The notes beneath the pieces are model-generated. The model was not told the origin of the DNA, ran no database searches, and saw only the letters and a program-made list of their open reading frames with translations. Positions 1-8,199 of a DNA stretch of 64,000 bases are shown piece after piece (position 1 is the first letter of the stretch; the number at the start of each line of letters is the position of its first letter). Both the position numbers and the translations under genes were made by a program. Source of the DNA: Pseudomonas sp. ML2-2023-3. GTDB taxonomy: Bacteria; Pseudomonadota; Gammaproteobacteria; Pseudomonadales; Pseudomonadaceae. The DNA lies in the NCBI RefSeq assembly GCF_037055275.1, contig NZ_CP146343.1:840501-904500 (forward strand), written 5' to 3'.

Positions 1-40
1 TTTACATTGGCGCTTACAGAGGTTTTTGGGACAGTGGCCG

Positions 41-76
41 AAAAATCAGCGCTTCCCTAATGGCTGGTGATTTTTT
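41..76 (+). terminator. possible Rho-independent terminator upstream of rpoZ
   Basis: An inverted repeat (41-48 with 68-75, eight pairs) ends in a run of six T. In Pseudomonas gmk normally lies just upstream of rpoZ, so this may end the gmk transcript. The loop is long (19 nt) and gmk itself is not recognisable in the 40 bases available, so the call is tentative. Confidence 0.35.
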
Positions 77-139
77 AAACTGTTCAGTCCGCTCGCCCAT
101 CCGGGCAGCGCGCATATTGCATTTGCTACGAGGAAGACC

Positions 140-403
140 ATGGCCCGCGTAACCGTTGAAGACTGTCTAGAACACGTGGATAACCGCTTTGAGCTGGTCA
201 TGCTCTCTACCAAGCGTGCCCGTCAACTGGCCACCGGCGGTAAAGAGCCACTGGTGCAGTGGGAAAACGACAAGCCTACCGTTGTTGCCCTGCGTGAAAT
301 CGCAGAAGGCCTGATGAGCTACGAGTTTATCGCCAACGCTGAAATCGTCGAAGACGAACCGCTGTTCGCAGCGTTCGAGGACGAGTCCAACGAGGCGAAC
401 TAA
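140..403 (+). CDS. rpoZ: DNA-directed RNA polymerase omega subunit
   Basis: This 87-residue protein is the omega subunit, which helps fold and assemble the beta-prime subunit of RNA polymerase and contributes to a ppGpp-binding site in proteobacteria. The N-terminus [20 protein letters not shown] and the following KRARQL stretch are the omega signature, and the length is normal for the family. A purine-rich ribosome site (acgagga) precedes the ATG by a few bases. It sits 60 bp upstream of spoT in the same direction, the standard gmk-rpoZ-spoT order of gamma-proteobacteria, which links a ppGpp target with the enzyme that makes and breaks ppGpp. Confidence 0.97.
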   Translation: MARVTVEDCLEHVDNRFELVMLSTKRARQLATGGKEPLVQWENDKPTVVALREIAEGLMSYEFIANAEIVEDEPLFAAFEDESNEAN

Positions 404-463
404 GCCTATGCCCGGTCGACGTAGCACGGCGAAGGGTAAAAAGTTTTGGCAGGAGGTTTCCTC

Positions 464-2569
464 ATGCCGAGCATAGACGCCCTCGCCGATCGCTTGTCGG
501 CGTACCTCGGCCCGGACCAGGTCAATCTGGTCCGCCGGGCGTACTTCTACGCAGAACAAGCCCACGACGGCCAACGCCGACGTAGCGGCGAGCCTTATGT
601 CACGCACCCGCTGGCAGTGGCAAACATCCTTGCCGACATGCATATGGACCATCAAAGCCTGATGGCGGCCATGCTGCATGACGTAATTGAAGACACCGGT
701 ATTGCCAAGGAAGCGCTTGTCGCGCAGTTCGGCGAAACCGTGGCCGATCTGGTCGATGGAGTCAGCAAGCTGACTCAGATGAACTTCGAAACCAAGGCCG
801 AAGCCCAGGCTGAAAACTTCCAGAAGATGGCCATGGCCATGGCGCGCGATATCCGCGTGATCCTGGTTAAGCTGGCCGATCGTCTGCACAACATGCGTAC
901 CCTCGAAGTGCTGTCCGGCGAAAAACGCCGACGGATTGCCAAGGAAACCCTGGAAATCTACGCGCCCATTGCCAATCGGCTGGGTATGCACAGCATTCGT
1001 ATCGAATTCGAAGACCTCGGTTTCAAGGCGATGTACCCGATGCGCTCCGCGCGCATTTATCAGGCGGTAAAGCGCGCCCGGGGCAATCGCAAGGAAATCG
1101 TCAACAAAATTGAAGAGTCGCTCAGCCACTGCCTGGCCATCGATGGCATTCAGGGCGAAGTCAGCGGCCGTCAAAAACACATCTACGGCATCTACAAGAA
1201 GATGCGCGGCAAGCGCCGGGCCTTCAACGAGATCATGGATGTTTACGCGTTCCGGATCATCGTAGACAAGGTCGATACCTGCTACCGCGTGCTGGGTGCT
1301 GTACATAATTTGTACAAACCCCTGCCGGGGCGTTTCAAGGACTACATCGCCATTCCCAAGGCCAACGGCTATCAGTCGTTGCATACCACGCTGTTTGGCA
1401 TGCATGGCGTACCGATCGAAATTCAGATCCGTACCCGTGAAATGGAAGAAATGGCCAACAACGGTATCGCTGCCCACTGGTTGTACAAATCCAGTGGCGA
1501 CGAGCAGCACACGGGCACTCACGCCCGGGCGCGGCAGTGGGTCAAGGGCGTGCTGGAAATGCAGCAGCGCGCAGGCAACTCCCTCGAATTTATCGAAAGC
1601 GTGAAGATCGACCTGTTCCCGGACGAGGTCTACGTGTTCACGCCCAAAGGCCGGATCATGGAGCTGCCCAAAGGCTCCACAGCGGTCGATTTTGCTTACG
1701 CGGTTCACACCGATGTCGGCAACAGCTGCATTGCGTGCCGGATCAACCGTCGTCTCGCGCCGCTGTCCGAGCCGCTGCAAAGTGGCTCCACGGTCGAAAT
1801 CGTCAGTGCTCCCGGTGCCCGTCCCAACCCGGCCTGGCTCAATTTTGTGGTGACTGGCAAGGCGCGTACGCACATTCGTCATGCTCTCAAACTGCAACGC
1901 CGCTCCGAGTCGGTCAATCTGGGCGAGCGCTTGCTGAACAAGGTGCTTAACGGCTTCAACAGCTCGCTGGACAAGATTGCGGCCGAGCGCGTTCAGGCGA
2001 TGCTCCAGGAATACCGCCTGGAGCAAATCGAAGACCTGCTCGAAGACATCGGGCTGGGCAATCGCATGGCCTACGTGGTGGCCCGGCGTCTGCTGGGCGA
2101 AGGCGAGGCGCTGCCGAGCCCTGAAGGTCCGCTGGCGATTCGCGGTACAGAAGGTTTGGTGCTCAGCTACGCCAAATGCTGTACGCCGATCCCGGGGGAT
2201 CCGATTGTTGGCCATCTGTCGGCAGGCAAAGGCATGGTTGTGCACCTGGACAACTGCCGCAATATCAGTGAAATCCGCCACAACCCCGAAAAGTGCATCC
2301 AGCTGTCGTGGGCCAAGGACGTTACCGGCGAATTCAACGTCGAATTGCGCGTCGAGCTGGAACACCAGCGCGGCCTGATTGCGCTGCTGGCCAGTAGCGT
2401 CAACGCCGCCGACGGCAACATCGAAAAGATCAGCATGGACGAACGCGATGGTCGCATCAGCGTGGTCCAACTGGTGGTCAGCGTGCACGACCGTGTGCAC
2501 CTGGCTCGCGTGATCAAAAAACTGCGCGCCCTTACCGGGGTTATCCGCATCACTCGTATGCGTGCGTAG
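464..2569 (+). CDS. spoT: bifunctional (p)ppGpp synthetase/hydrolase SpoT
   Basis: SpoT hydrolyses and, more weakly, makes (p)ppGpp, setting the stringent-response alarmone level. The 701-residue protein shows an N-terminal HD hydrolase domain (HDVIEDT near residue 70), a RelA/SpoT synthetase domain with the YQSLHTT motif near residue 300, a TGS domain (VYVFTPKG near 390) and a C-terminal ACT domain. The retained HD motif separates it from RelA, whose hydrolase is dead. An in-frame TTG lies at 446, but the AGGAGG at 451-456 is correctly spaced for the ATG at 464, so I start there. It follows rpoZ and is followed by a RidA gene 24 bp downstream, as in other Pseudomonas. Confidence 0.97.
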   Translation: MPSIDALADRLSAYLGPDQVNLVRRAYFYAEQAHDGQRRRSGEPYVTHPLAVANILADMHMDHQSLMAAMLHDVIEDTGIAKEALVAQFGETVADLVDGVSKLTQMNFETKAEAQAENFQKMAMAMARDIRVILVKLADRLHNMRTLEVLSGEKRRRIAKETLEIYAPIANRLGMHSIRIEFEDLGFKAMYPMRSARIYQAVKRARGNRKEIVNKIEESLSHCLAIDGIQGEVSGRQKHIYGIYKKMRGKRRAFNEIMDVYAFRIIVDKVDTCYRVLGAVHNLYKPLPGRFKDYIAIPKANGYQSLHTTLFGMHGVPIEIQIRTREMEEMANNGIAAHWLYKSSGDEQHTGTHARARQWVKGVLEMQQRAGNSLEFIESVKIDLFPDEVYVFTPKGRIMELPKGSTAVDFAYAVHTDVGNSCIACRINRRLAPLSEPLQSGSTVEIVSAPGARPNPAWLNFVVTGKARTHIRHALKLQRRSESVNLGERLLNKVLNGFNSSLDKIAAERVQAMLQEYRLEQIEDLLEDIGLGNRMAYVVARRLLGEGEALPSPEGPLAIRGTEGLVLSYAKCCTPIPGDPIVGHLSAGKGMVVHLDNCRNISEIRHNPEKCIQLSWAKDVTGEFNVELRVELEHQRGLIALLASSVNAADGNIEKISMDERDGRISVVQLVVSVHDRVHLARVIKKLRALTGVIRITRMRA

Positions 2570-2593
2570 CCATCTAATTACAAGGAGTCACCC

Positions 2594-2974
2594 ATGTCCA
2601 AGACTGTTATCACCAGCGACAAGGCACCTGCTGCAATCGGTACTTACTCTCAGGCGATCAAAGCTGGCAATACTGTCTACATGTCCGGTCAAATCCCGCT
2701 GGACCCAAAAACCATGGAACTGGTTGAAGGTTTTGAAGCCCAGACCATTCAGGTATTCGAAAACCTGAAGTCGGTAGCTGAAGCCGCTGGTGGTTCGTTC
2801 AAGGACATCGTCAAGCTGAACATCTTCCTGACTGACCTGAGCCATTTCGCCAAGGTCAACGAGATCATGGGCACATACTTCGAACAGCCTTACCCGGCCC
2901 GCGCCGCCATCGGTGTTGCCGCCCTGCCAAAGGGTTCGCAGGTAGAGATGGACGCTATTCTGGTAATCGAGTAA
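2594..2974 (+). CDS. ridA: RidA family reactive intermediate/imine deaminase
   Basis: This 126-residue protein belongs to the YjgF/YER057c/UK114 (Rid) family, which hydrolyses reactive enamine/imine intermediates released by PLP enzymes such as threonine dehydratase. Visible family features are the N-terminal [14 protein letters not shown] segment, the SGQIPLDP motif and the C-terminal region [20 protein letters not shown] containing the conserved arginine that binds the substrate carboxylate. A strong AAGGAG ribosome site precedes the ATG. The position directly after spoT suggests cotranscription. Several Rid subfamilies exist; the motifs fit the archetypal RidA group, but paralogue identity is not certain. 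Confidence 0.93.
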   Translation: MSKTVITSDKAPAAIGTYSQAIKAGNTVYMSGQIPLDPKTMELVEGFEAQTIQVFENLKSVAEAAGGSFKDIVKLNIFLTDLSHFAKVNEIMGTYFEQPYPARAAIGVAALPKGSQVEMDAILVIE

Positions 2975-3041
2975 CACCCTCGGCGCAGCGTTTTCATGCT
3001 GCGCCACCCCCCGCTCTTCCTTGTTTCAAAAGGACCCCGCC

Positions 3042-3791
3042 ATGCGCAAAGCGCTCGTGTTGTCACTGCTCACTTTTGTTTTGGGTGGTTGTGCCAGCGT
3101 ACCCGCCCACCGCGACATCAGTGGTGTCTGGATCAATCAGGCCGCGATCGACGCAGCTGCCAATGGTGGCAACTTGCGCGAAGCCCTGCTGGCCTATGGG
3201 CCGAACCTGGAATGGGACATCGACGTCAAAAACGCCACCGCTCACTACACCAACGGCTTTGAGTCAGTGGAAGGCAAACTGCTGCCTGCCGATGATGGCA
3301 TGTGGCAAGTCAGCTTGTATGGCAGTGAATCCACCGGCTTGAGCCTGGAAGGAGAAACGCTGATCCAGGCCGAGACGGAAGCAGAGCCGCGCCAGCCTTT
3401 TGTGCGCTCACAGGTCAACGTTGCAAGCGACGCGCCACTGGGTACGAGTTTTGAGGCGGCGCTCAACTCCGCTTATATGGGCGGGCAGTGGCGTGTCGTC
3501 AGTGGTGTGGGCCAGGGCAACCCTGTGACGTTTTCAGCGAACGGTCAGGTCAAGGGCCTGCCCAATATCCAGCGTTACGTGTTGTGCCTGGCGGGCGATT
3601 GCGCCTCGATGAGCGGCGAGTACGACAGCCTCTGGTTGCAGCAGGGTGAGTTGGGAGCGGCGCACATTTTTGTCCGCGATGGCCGCAAACTGGAAATCTT
3701 CCAGGCGCTGGATGCTTCTGCTCCGGATGACATGCCCCAGTTTTACCCGGGCAAGCGCGAGTGGTTGTTAGAGAAGCTGTTGCCCAATTAA
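3042..3791 (+). CDS. putative outer-membrane lipoprotein of unknown function
   Basis: A 249-residue protein begins MRKALVLSLLTFVLGGCASV, a clear type II signal peptide with lipobox LGGC, so it is predicted to be a lipoprotein. No catalytic motif or named domain is recognisable in the mature part, which is polar and probably beta-rich. I chose the ATG at 3042, preceded by AAAGGA, over the in-frame TTG at 3021 because it places the charged residues directly ahead of the hydrophobic core. It follows ridA by 67 bp and is followed by a REP palindrome. Function unknown; likely conserved among pseudomonads. Confidence 0.8.
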   Translation: MRKALVLSLLTFVLGGCASVPAHRDISGVWINQAAIDAAANGGNLREALLAYGPNLEWDIDVKNATAHYTNGFESVEGKLLPADDGMWQVSLYGSESTGLSLEGETLIQAETEAEPRQPFVRSQVNVASDAPLGTSFEAALNSAYMGGQWRVVSGVGQGNPVTFSANGQVKGLPNIQRYVLCLAGDCASMSGEYDSLWLQQGELGAAHIFVRDGRKLEIFQALDASAPDDMPQFYPGKREWLLEKLLPN

Positions 3792-3797
3792 ATGCTG

Positions 3798-3884
3798 TGT
3801 GGGAGCGGGCTTGCTCGCGATCCAGTCGGCGCGGTCTGCCAAGCAAATGGCGGCGATATCATCGCGAGCAAGCCCGCTCCCACA
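3798..3884. repeat. REP-type palindromic repeat (gggagcgggcttgctcgcga family)
   Basis: Two perfect 24-base inverted arms (3798-3821 and 3861-3884) are separated by 39 bases. The same arm sequence recurs inverted at 39075-39161. This is the common Pseudomonas REP doublet, placed between two convergent genes, where its hairpin could also end transcripts. Confidence 0.9.
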
Positions 3885-3907
3885 AAGAACCCAGCCAACA
3901 TCAAGCC

Positions 3908-4765
3908 TCAGTCCTTCTCCCCCAGAATCTCGGCATACCCCTCGCGAAAGCTTGAGTAGCGCGGCTCCCAGCCCAGCGCCTTGGCGCGTGCGTTGCTGCA
4001 ACGCTTGCTGCCTGCCCGGCGGACGCTTGTCTCGGCAGCCCATTCAGTCACGCCCAGGCGCTCGCGCAGCCAGCTCACTACCTCGGCCAATGGCACCGGC
4101 GCGTTGTCGACACCGATGTAGCAGTCATCCAGGGCTTTACCCTGGCGGTCTGCCTCAAGCAAAAAGGCCAGAAGCCCGCCTGCGTCATCGGCATGGATAC
4201 GGTTGCCATACATCGGCGGGTCGGTGGGCACGCGATAACCTTTGCGCACCTGCCCCAGCATCCATTCACGGCCAGGCCCGTAGATCCCGGTCAGGCGCAC
4301 GACGCTGGCCGCGATACCGCTGCTGATCGCCACCTGCTCAGCCTCGAGCATGATCCGCCCCGAGTAGGCTGTTGCCTGGGCTGGGGACGTTTCGTCCACC
4401 CACTCCCCATCCTTTTGGGCAAAAACGCTGCTGCTGGACACAAACAACAGGCGCTTTGGCCGCTGGCCGTTCTGCTCAAGCCAGCCCAAGGTGTTTTTCA
4501 ATCCGTCGACATAGGCCGCCTGATAACCCGCCTCGTCATGATCGGTCGCAGCCGCGCTGTACACCAGATAGTCGATCTGGCCGGTTGGCCAGTGCGCCGG
4601 GCATTGCTCACTGAACAAGTCGCCCGCTACCCCGATGACACCCGCAGGCAAACGGTCGATGGAGCGTCGCAGGCCATACACCTGCCAGTCATCACCGAGC
4701 AACTGAGTGGCCAGGCGGCTGCCGATATCACCGCATCCGGCGATCAATACAGAAGCTTTTGGCAT
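3908..4765 (-). CDS. NAD(P)-binding SDR/epimerase-like protein (YeeZ-like)
   Basis: This 285-residue protein has an N-terminal Rossmann motif GCGDIGSRLA (near residue 10), followed by a sequence typical of the atypical extended short-chain dehydrogenases. Other visible parts are YLVYSAAATD, LLFVSSSSVFAQ and RLTGIYGPGREWM. The active-site Tyr of classical epimerases (YxxxK) appears as YSGRIMLEAE, lacking the lysine at the usual spacing, so catalytic activity is uncertain. Proteins of this group are often annotated NAD-dependent epimerase/dehydratase or YeeZ. It is transcribed divergently from exbB, with a 189 bp spacer holding an inverted repeat. The substrate is unknown. Confidence 0.85.
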   Translation of the reverse strand: MPKASVLIAGCGDIGSRLATQLLGDDWQVYGLRRSIDRLPAGVIGVAGDLFSEQCPAHWPTGQIDYLVYSAAATDHDEAGYQAAYVDGLKNTLGWLEQNGQRPKRLLFVSSSSVFAQKDGEWVDETSPAQATAYSGRIMLEAEQVAISSGIAASVVRLTGIYGPGREWMLGQVRKGYRVPTDPPMYGNRIHADDAGGLLAFLLEADRQGKALDDCYIGVDNAPVPLAEVVSWLRERLGVTEWAAETSVRRAGSKRCSNARAKALGWEPRYSSFREGYAEILGEKD

Positions 4766-4807
4766 CGCAAAATTCCTAATGAAAAGTTACAAAACGACGT
4801 GATTTGA

Positions 4808-4823
4808 CACGACCTAAGTCGTG
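4808..4823. promoter_or_regulatory. short inverted repeat in the divergent exbB upstream region
   Basis: CACGAC and GTCGTG form a perfect 6-bp inverted repeat with a 4-base spacer between the epimerase-like gene and exbB. It could be an operator for either gene or a short attenuator hairpin. The neighbouring AT-rich stretch (4838-4892) probably holds the promoters. Confidence 0.35.
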
Positions 4824-4954
4824 ACTTTCGAAAAAAACAGATGCTATTGCTTTTGTTAACAAGAATTACTTGCAATAATAACGCATCATTTTGCCCTTGG
4901 TCTTACACCGCGTTGTAGGGCATTACCTCATTACTTTCCTCAGGTCCGGCTAGC

Positions 4955-5935
4955 ATGACACGCAATCATCCCACCGCTTCGCCAACCCAGCCTTTGAGCC
5001 CAACACGCGTCTGGCGTGGGGTTGCGGCGCTGATGTTCAGCTTGATGTTGGCACCTGTCGCGGCCTTTGCCGACGAGCCTGCTGCCCCTGCCGTTCAGGC
5101 TGCTACTGCAGCTGCTGCCCCTGCACCTGTCGCTACCCCGGGTGCGACTGATCCTACACTGGTTGAGGGCGCTGTTGCCCCGGCCGATGACGCGCCGCAA
5201 ATTGTTGCCGAAGAAGAAAACAGCCTGGGCATGGCCCATGATCTGTCGCCTTGGGGCATGTACAAGAACGCGGACATCGTCGTCAAAATCGTGATGATCG
5301 GTCTGGCTATCGCTTCGATCATCACCTGGACCATCTGGATTGCCAAAGGCTTTGAAGTGCTGGGCGCCAAGCGTCGTCTGCGCGTTGAAATCGCCAACCT
5401 GAAAAAAGCCCGCACCCTTAAAGAAGCCAGCGACACTGCGGCCAAGGAAGGCACGCTGGCCCACCTGCTGGTCCAGGACGCCCTTGAAGAAATGCGCCTG
5501 TCGGCCAATAGCCGCGAAAAAGAAGGCATCAAGGAGCGTGTGAGCTTCCGTCTTGAGCGTCTGGTAGCCGCGTGCGGTCGTAACATGAGCAGCGGCACGG
5601 GCGTACTTGCCACCATTGGTTCCACTGCACCGTTCGTAGGTCTGTTCGGTACGGTATGGGGCATCATGAACAGCTTCATCGGTATCGCCAAAACCCAGAC
5701 CACCAACCTGGCCGTTGTTGCGCCGGGTATTGCCGAAGCCCTGCTGGCCACGGCACTGGGTCTGGTTGCCGCGATCCCTGCCGTAGTGATTTACAACGTT
5801 TTCGCCCGCTCCATCACCGGCTACAAAGCCCAGGTGGCTGATGCGTCTGCTGAAGTGTTGCTGTTGGTTAGCCGTGACCTCGATCACCTGCCGCCTGAGC
5901 GTAGCTCGCAACCGCACATGGTGAAAGTGGGGTAA
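4955..5935 (+). CDS. exbB: TonB-system proton channel protein ExbB
   Basis: ExbB forms, with ExbD, the inner-membrane proton channel that energises TonB for uptake of iron siderophores and other ligands. The 326-residue protein has the long N-terminal extension typical of Pseudomonas ExbB: a signal-like hydrophobic segment ending AFADE near residue 36, then an Ala/Pro-rich stretch to about residue 80. The MotA/TolQ/ExbB core follows, with one membrane segment near residue 108 and two more in the C-terminal third, around GSTAPFVGLFGTVWGIMNSF and ALGLVAAIPAVVIYN. The gene is 6 bp upstream of exbD. TonB operons are classically Fur-regulated; I see no convincing Fur box. Confidence 0.95.
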   Translation: MTRNHPTASPTQPLSPTRVWRGVAALMFSLMLAPVAAFADEPAAPAVQAATAAAAPAPVATPGATDPTLVEGAVAPADDAPQIVAEEENSLGMAHDLSPWGMYKNADIVVKIVMIGLAIASIITWTIWIAKGFEVLGAKRRLRVEIANLKKARTLKEASDTAAKEGTLAHLLVQDALEEMRLSANSREKEGIKERVSFRLERLVAACGRNMSSGTGVLATIGSTAPFVGLFGTVWGIMNSFIGIAKTQTTNLAVVAPGIAEALLATALGLVAAIPAVVIYNVFARSITGYKAQVADASAEVLLLVSRDLDHLPPERSSQPHMVKVG

Positions 5936-5941
5936 TCGGCC

Positions 5942-6367
5942 ATGGGCCTGCATTTAAAAGAAGGCGATGACGATCTCGCCGAGAACCATGAAATTAACGT
6001 CACCCCTTTTATCGACGTGATGCTGGTACTGCTGATCATCTTCATGGTGGCAGCACCGCTGGCCACTGTGGATATCAAGGTTGACCTGCCCGCTTCGACG
6101 GCCAAACCGGCGCCTCGCCCCGAGAAACCCGTGTTCCTCAGCGTCAAGGCTGACCAGCGGCTGTATCTGGGCGAAGAACCGGTCACGGTTGAAGCGTTGG
6201 GCCCGACCCTGGATGCCAGGACCCACAACAACAAAGACACGACGATCTTCTTCCAGGCCGACAAGGGCGTGGACTACGGTGACTTGATGAGCGTGATGGA
6301 TGCTTTGCGCGCAGCCGGTTACTTGAAGGTGGGTCTGGTCGGACTTGAGACGGCAGCCAAGAAATGA
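5942..6367 (+). CDS. exbD: TonB-system accessory protein ExbD
   Basis: ExbD is the second component of the ExbB-ExbD motor. The 141-residue protein has a short cytoplasmic N-terminus and the motif INVTPFIDVMLVLLIIFMV, whose aspartate (near residue 25) in the single membrane segment is the proton-carrying residue conserved in ExbD/TolR. A periplasmic domain follows. Its stop overlaps the tonB start by 4 bases (ATGA), indicating translational coupling within exbB-exbD-tonB. Confidence 0.95.
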   Translation: MGLHLKEGDDDLAENHEINVTPFIDVMLVLLIIFMVAAPLATVDIKVDLPASTAKPAPRPEKPVFLSVKADQRLYLGEEPVTVEALGPTLDARTHNNKDTTIFFQADKGVDYGDLMSVMDALRAAGYLKVGLVGLETAAKK

Positions 6368-7110
6368 CCATAGCGCGCCAAAAGATGACGCGTTACGCAA
6401 CCAGCCTGGCCGTGGTATTGGGTGTCCATGCAGTGGCAGTGATTCTTGCCCTGCAATGGTCCAGCCCGCGCGCGATCGAACTTCCGCCGCAAGCGATGAT
6501 GGTTGATCTGGCACCACTGCCGGCACCGCCTCCTCCTGCGCCGCCAAAAGTGGTGACACCGCCACAACCGCCGGCGCCAGTGGAAGAGTTGCCGATACCC
6601 AAGCTGGCCGAAGCGCCCAAGCCGAAGATTTCTGTACCCAAGCCGGTCAAGCCCAAGCAAAAGCCTCAGCCGCCCAAGCCTGTGGAAAAACCGGACCCGG
6701 TCAAAGAGAAACCTTCAGAAGAGAAACCCAGCGACGCGACGCCGACCAAGAACACCAGCGAGAAATCCGCTGCACCGGCCCCGGGGCCGTCTGCGCAACA
6801 ACTGGCGGCCAAAGCCAGTTGGGAAGGCACCTTGCTCAGTCACTTGGGCAAGTACAAGAAGTACCCGCCTGCTGCGCAATCCCGTGGCAAGGAAGGCCTG
6901 AACCGTCTGCGCTTCGTGGTGGATGCTGAAGGCAAGGTACTGTCCTACGAGTTGGTAGGGCGTTCCGGCAATGCTGATCTGGACAGGGCGACCCTGGAAA
7001 TGATTCGCCGGGCACAGCCATTGCCCAAGCCGCCGCCCGAGATGCTGACCAATGGCAGCATCGAGATCGTGGCACCCTTCGTTTATTCCATCGATAAACG
7101 TCGGCGATAA
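6364..7110 (+). CDS. tonB: energy transducer TonB
   Basis: TonB spans the periplasm to transmit inner-membrane proton energy to outer-membrane receptors. The 248-residue protein has an N-terminal membrane anchor (about residues 12-32), a long Pro/Lys-rich rod of PKP and KPxP repeats (about 45-130), and a C-terminal TonB domain beginning near LAAKASWEGTLLSHLGKYKKYPPAAQ. That domain carries the conserved RFVVDAEGKVLSYELVGRSG segment. It is the last gene of the operon and is followed by a strong terminator at 7117-7140. Confidence 0.95.
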   Translation: MTIARQKMTRYATSLAVVLGVHAVAVILALQWSSPRAIELPPQAMMVDLAPLPAPPPPAPPKVVTPPQPPAPVEELPIPKLAEAPKPKISVPKPVKPKQKPQPPKPVEKPDPVKEKPSEEKPSDATPTKNTSEKSAAPAPGPSAQQLAAKASWEGTLLSHLGKYKKYPPAAQSRGKEGLNRLRFVVDAEGKVLSYELVGRSGNADLDRATLEMIRRAQPLPKPPPEMLTNGSIEIVAPFVYSIDKRRR

Positions 7111-7116
7111 CACCGC

Positions 7117-7140
7117 AAAGGGCACCTCAGGGTGCCCTTT
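7117..7140 (+). terminator. Rho-independent terminator of exbB-exbD-tonB
   Basis: A perfect 10-bp stem (7117-7126 with 7131-7140) and TCAG loop ends in TTT, seven bases after the tonB stop codon. The T tract is short. Confidence 0.8.
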
Positions 7141-7270
7141 GTGCATCTGCGAGCAAGATAAATCAGCCCTGCCTTTGATTAGCGACTGTAGCTCTTGGGG
7201 CAATGTCTGATAACGTGCGTCTATCGATTGCAGCCGCTATGCTTGGCCCGCAACCACAGGGACGCACGCT

Positions 7271-8191
7271 ATGACGCTTACAGAATTACGCTACATCGTT
7301 ACCCTCGCCCAAGAGCAACATTTCGGCCACGCTGCCGAACGTTGCCACGTCAGCCAGCCGACCCTGTCGGTGGGTGTGAAAAAACTGGAAGACGAACTCG
7401 GTGTGCTGATTTTTGAGCGCAGCAAAAGTGCGGTACGCGTAACCCCGGTGGGTGAAAGTATCGTGGCTCAGGCACAAAAAGTGCTGGAGCAGGCGCAAGG
7501 TATTCGCGAGTTGGCACAGGCGGGCAAAAACCAGCTGACGGCCCCGCTCAAGGTCGGCGCGATCTACACCGTGGGCCCGTACCTGTTCCCGCACCTGATT
7601 CCACAACTGCACCGGGTTGCCCCGCAGATGCCGTTGTATATCGAAGAAAACTTCACCCACGTCCTGCGCGACAAGCTGCGTAACGGTGAGCTGGACGCGA
7701 TCATCATTGCGCTGCCGTTTCAGGAAGCCGACGTGCTGACCTTGCCGCTGTACGACGAGCCGTTTTACGTGCTGATGCCCAGTGAGCACCCGTGGACCAA
7801 AAAAGAGACCATCGACGCCAGCCTGCTGAACGACAAGAGCCTGCTGTTGCTGGGCGAAGGTCACTGTTTCCGCGATCAGGTCCTGGAAGCGTGCCCGACC
7901 GTGGCCAAAGGCAATGATGGCGCCATGCACACGACGGTTGAGTCCAGCTCGCTGGAAACCATCCGCCACATGGTCGCGTCCGGCCTGGGTATCTCGATTC
8001 TTCCGTTGTCGGCCGTCGACAGTCATCACTACGCACCCGGTATCCTGGCTGTGCGCCCGTTGACCCCGCCGGTGCCGTTCCGAACCGTCGCCATTGCCTG
8101 GCGCGCCAGCTTCCCGCGGCCCAAGGCAATTGAAATCCTCGCCGACTCGATCCGCCTGTGCTCGGTGGCCAAGCCGCCTGCTGAGAAGTAA
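7271..8191 (+). CDS. oxyR: hydrogen peroxide-sensing regulator OxyR
   Basis: OxyR is a LysR-type activator that senses peroxide by forming a disulfide and switches on catalase and alkyl hydroperoxide reductase genes. The 306-residue protein has an N-terminal winged helix-turn-helix (FGHAAERCHVSQPTLSVGVK) and the two redox cysteines exactly where expected, Cys199 and Cys208 (GEGHCFRDQVLEACP). This identifies it as OxyR rather than another LysR protein. It lies 8 bp upstream of recG in the same direction, the usual Pseudomonas oxyR-recG pair, so recG is probably cotranscribed and may respond to oxidative DNA stress. Confidence 0.97.
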   Translation: MTLTELRYIVTLAQEQHFGHAAERCHVSQPTLSVGVKKLEDELGVLIFERSKSAVRVTPVGESIVAQAQKVLEQAQGIRELAQAGKNQLTAPLKVGAIYTVGPYLFPHLIPQLHRVAPQMPLYIEENFTHVLRDKLRNGELDAIIIALPFQEADVLTLPLYDEPFYVLMPSEHPWTKKETIDASLLNDKSLLLLGEGHCFRDQVLEACPTVAKGNDGAMHTTVESSSLETIRHMVASGLGISILPLSAVDSHHYAPGILAVRPLTPPVPFRTVAIAWRASFPRPKAIEILADSIRLCSVAKPPAEK

Positions 8192-8199
8192 TTACGCCG

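Noticed and set aside
167..2500. 777-codon open frame antisense to rpoZ-spoT
   Set aside because: It is a GC-rich shadow of spoT with no start signal or recognised motif; spoT has complete domain evidence.
4861..4905. Possible Fur box upstream of exbB (GCAATAATAACGCATCATT)
   Set aside because: Only part matches the 19-base consensus and no better site was found; regulation by Fur is plausible but not shown by this sequence.
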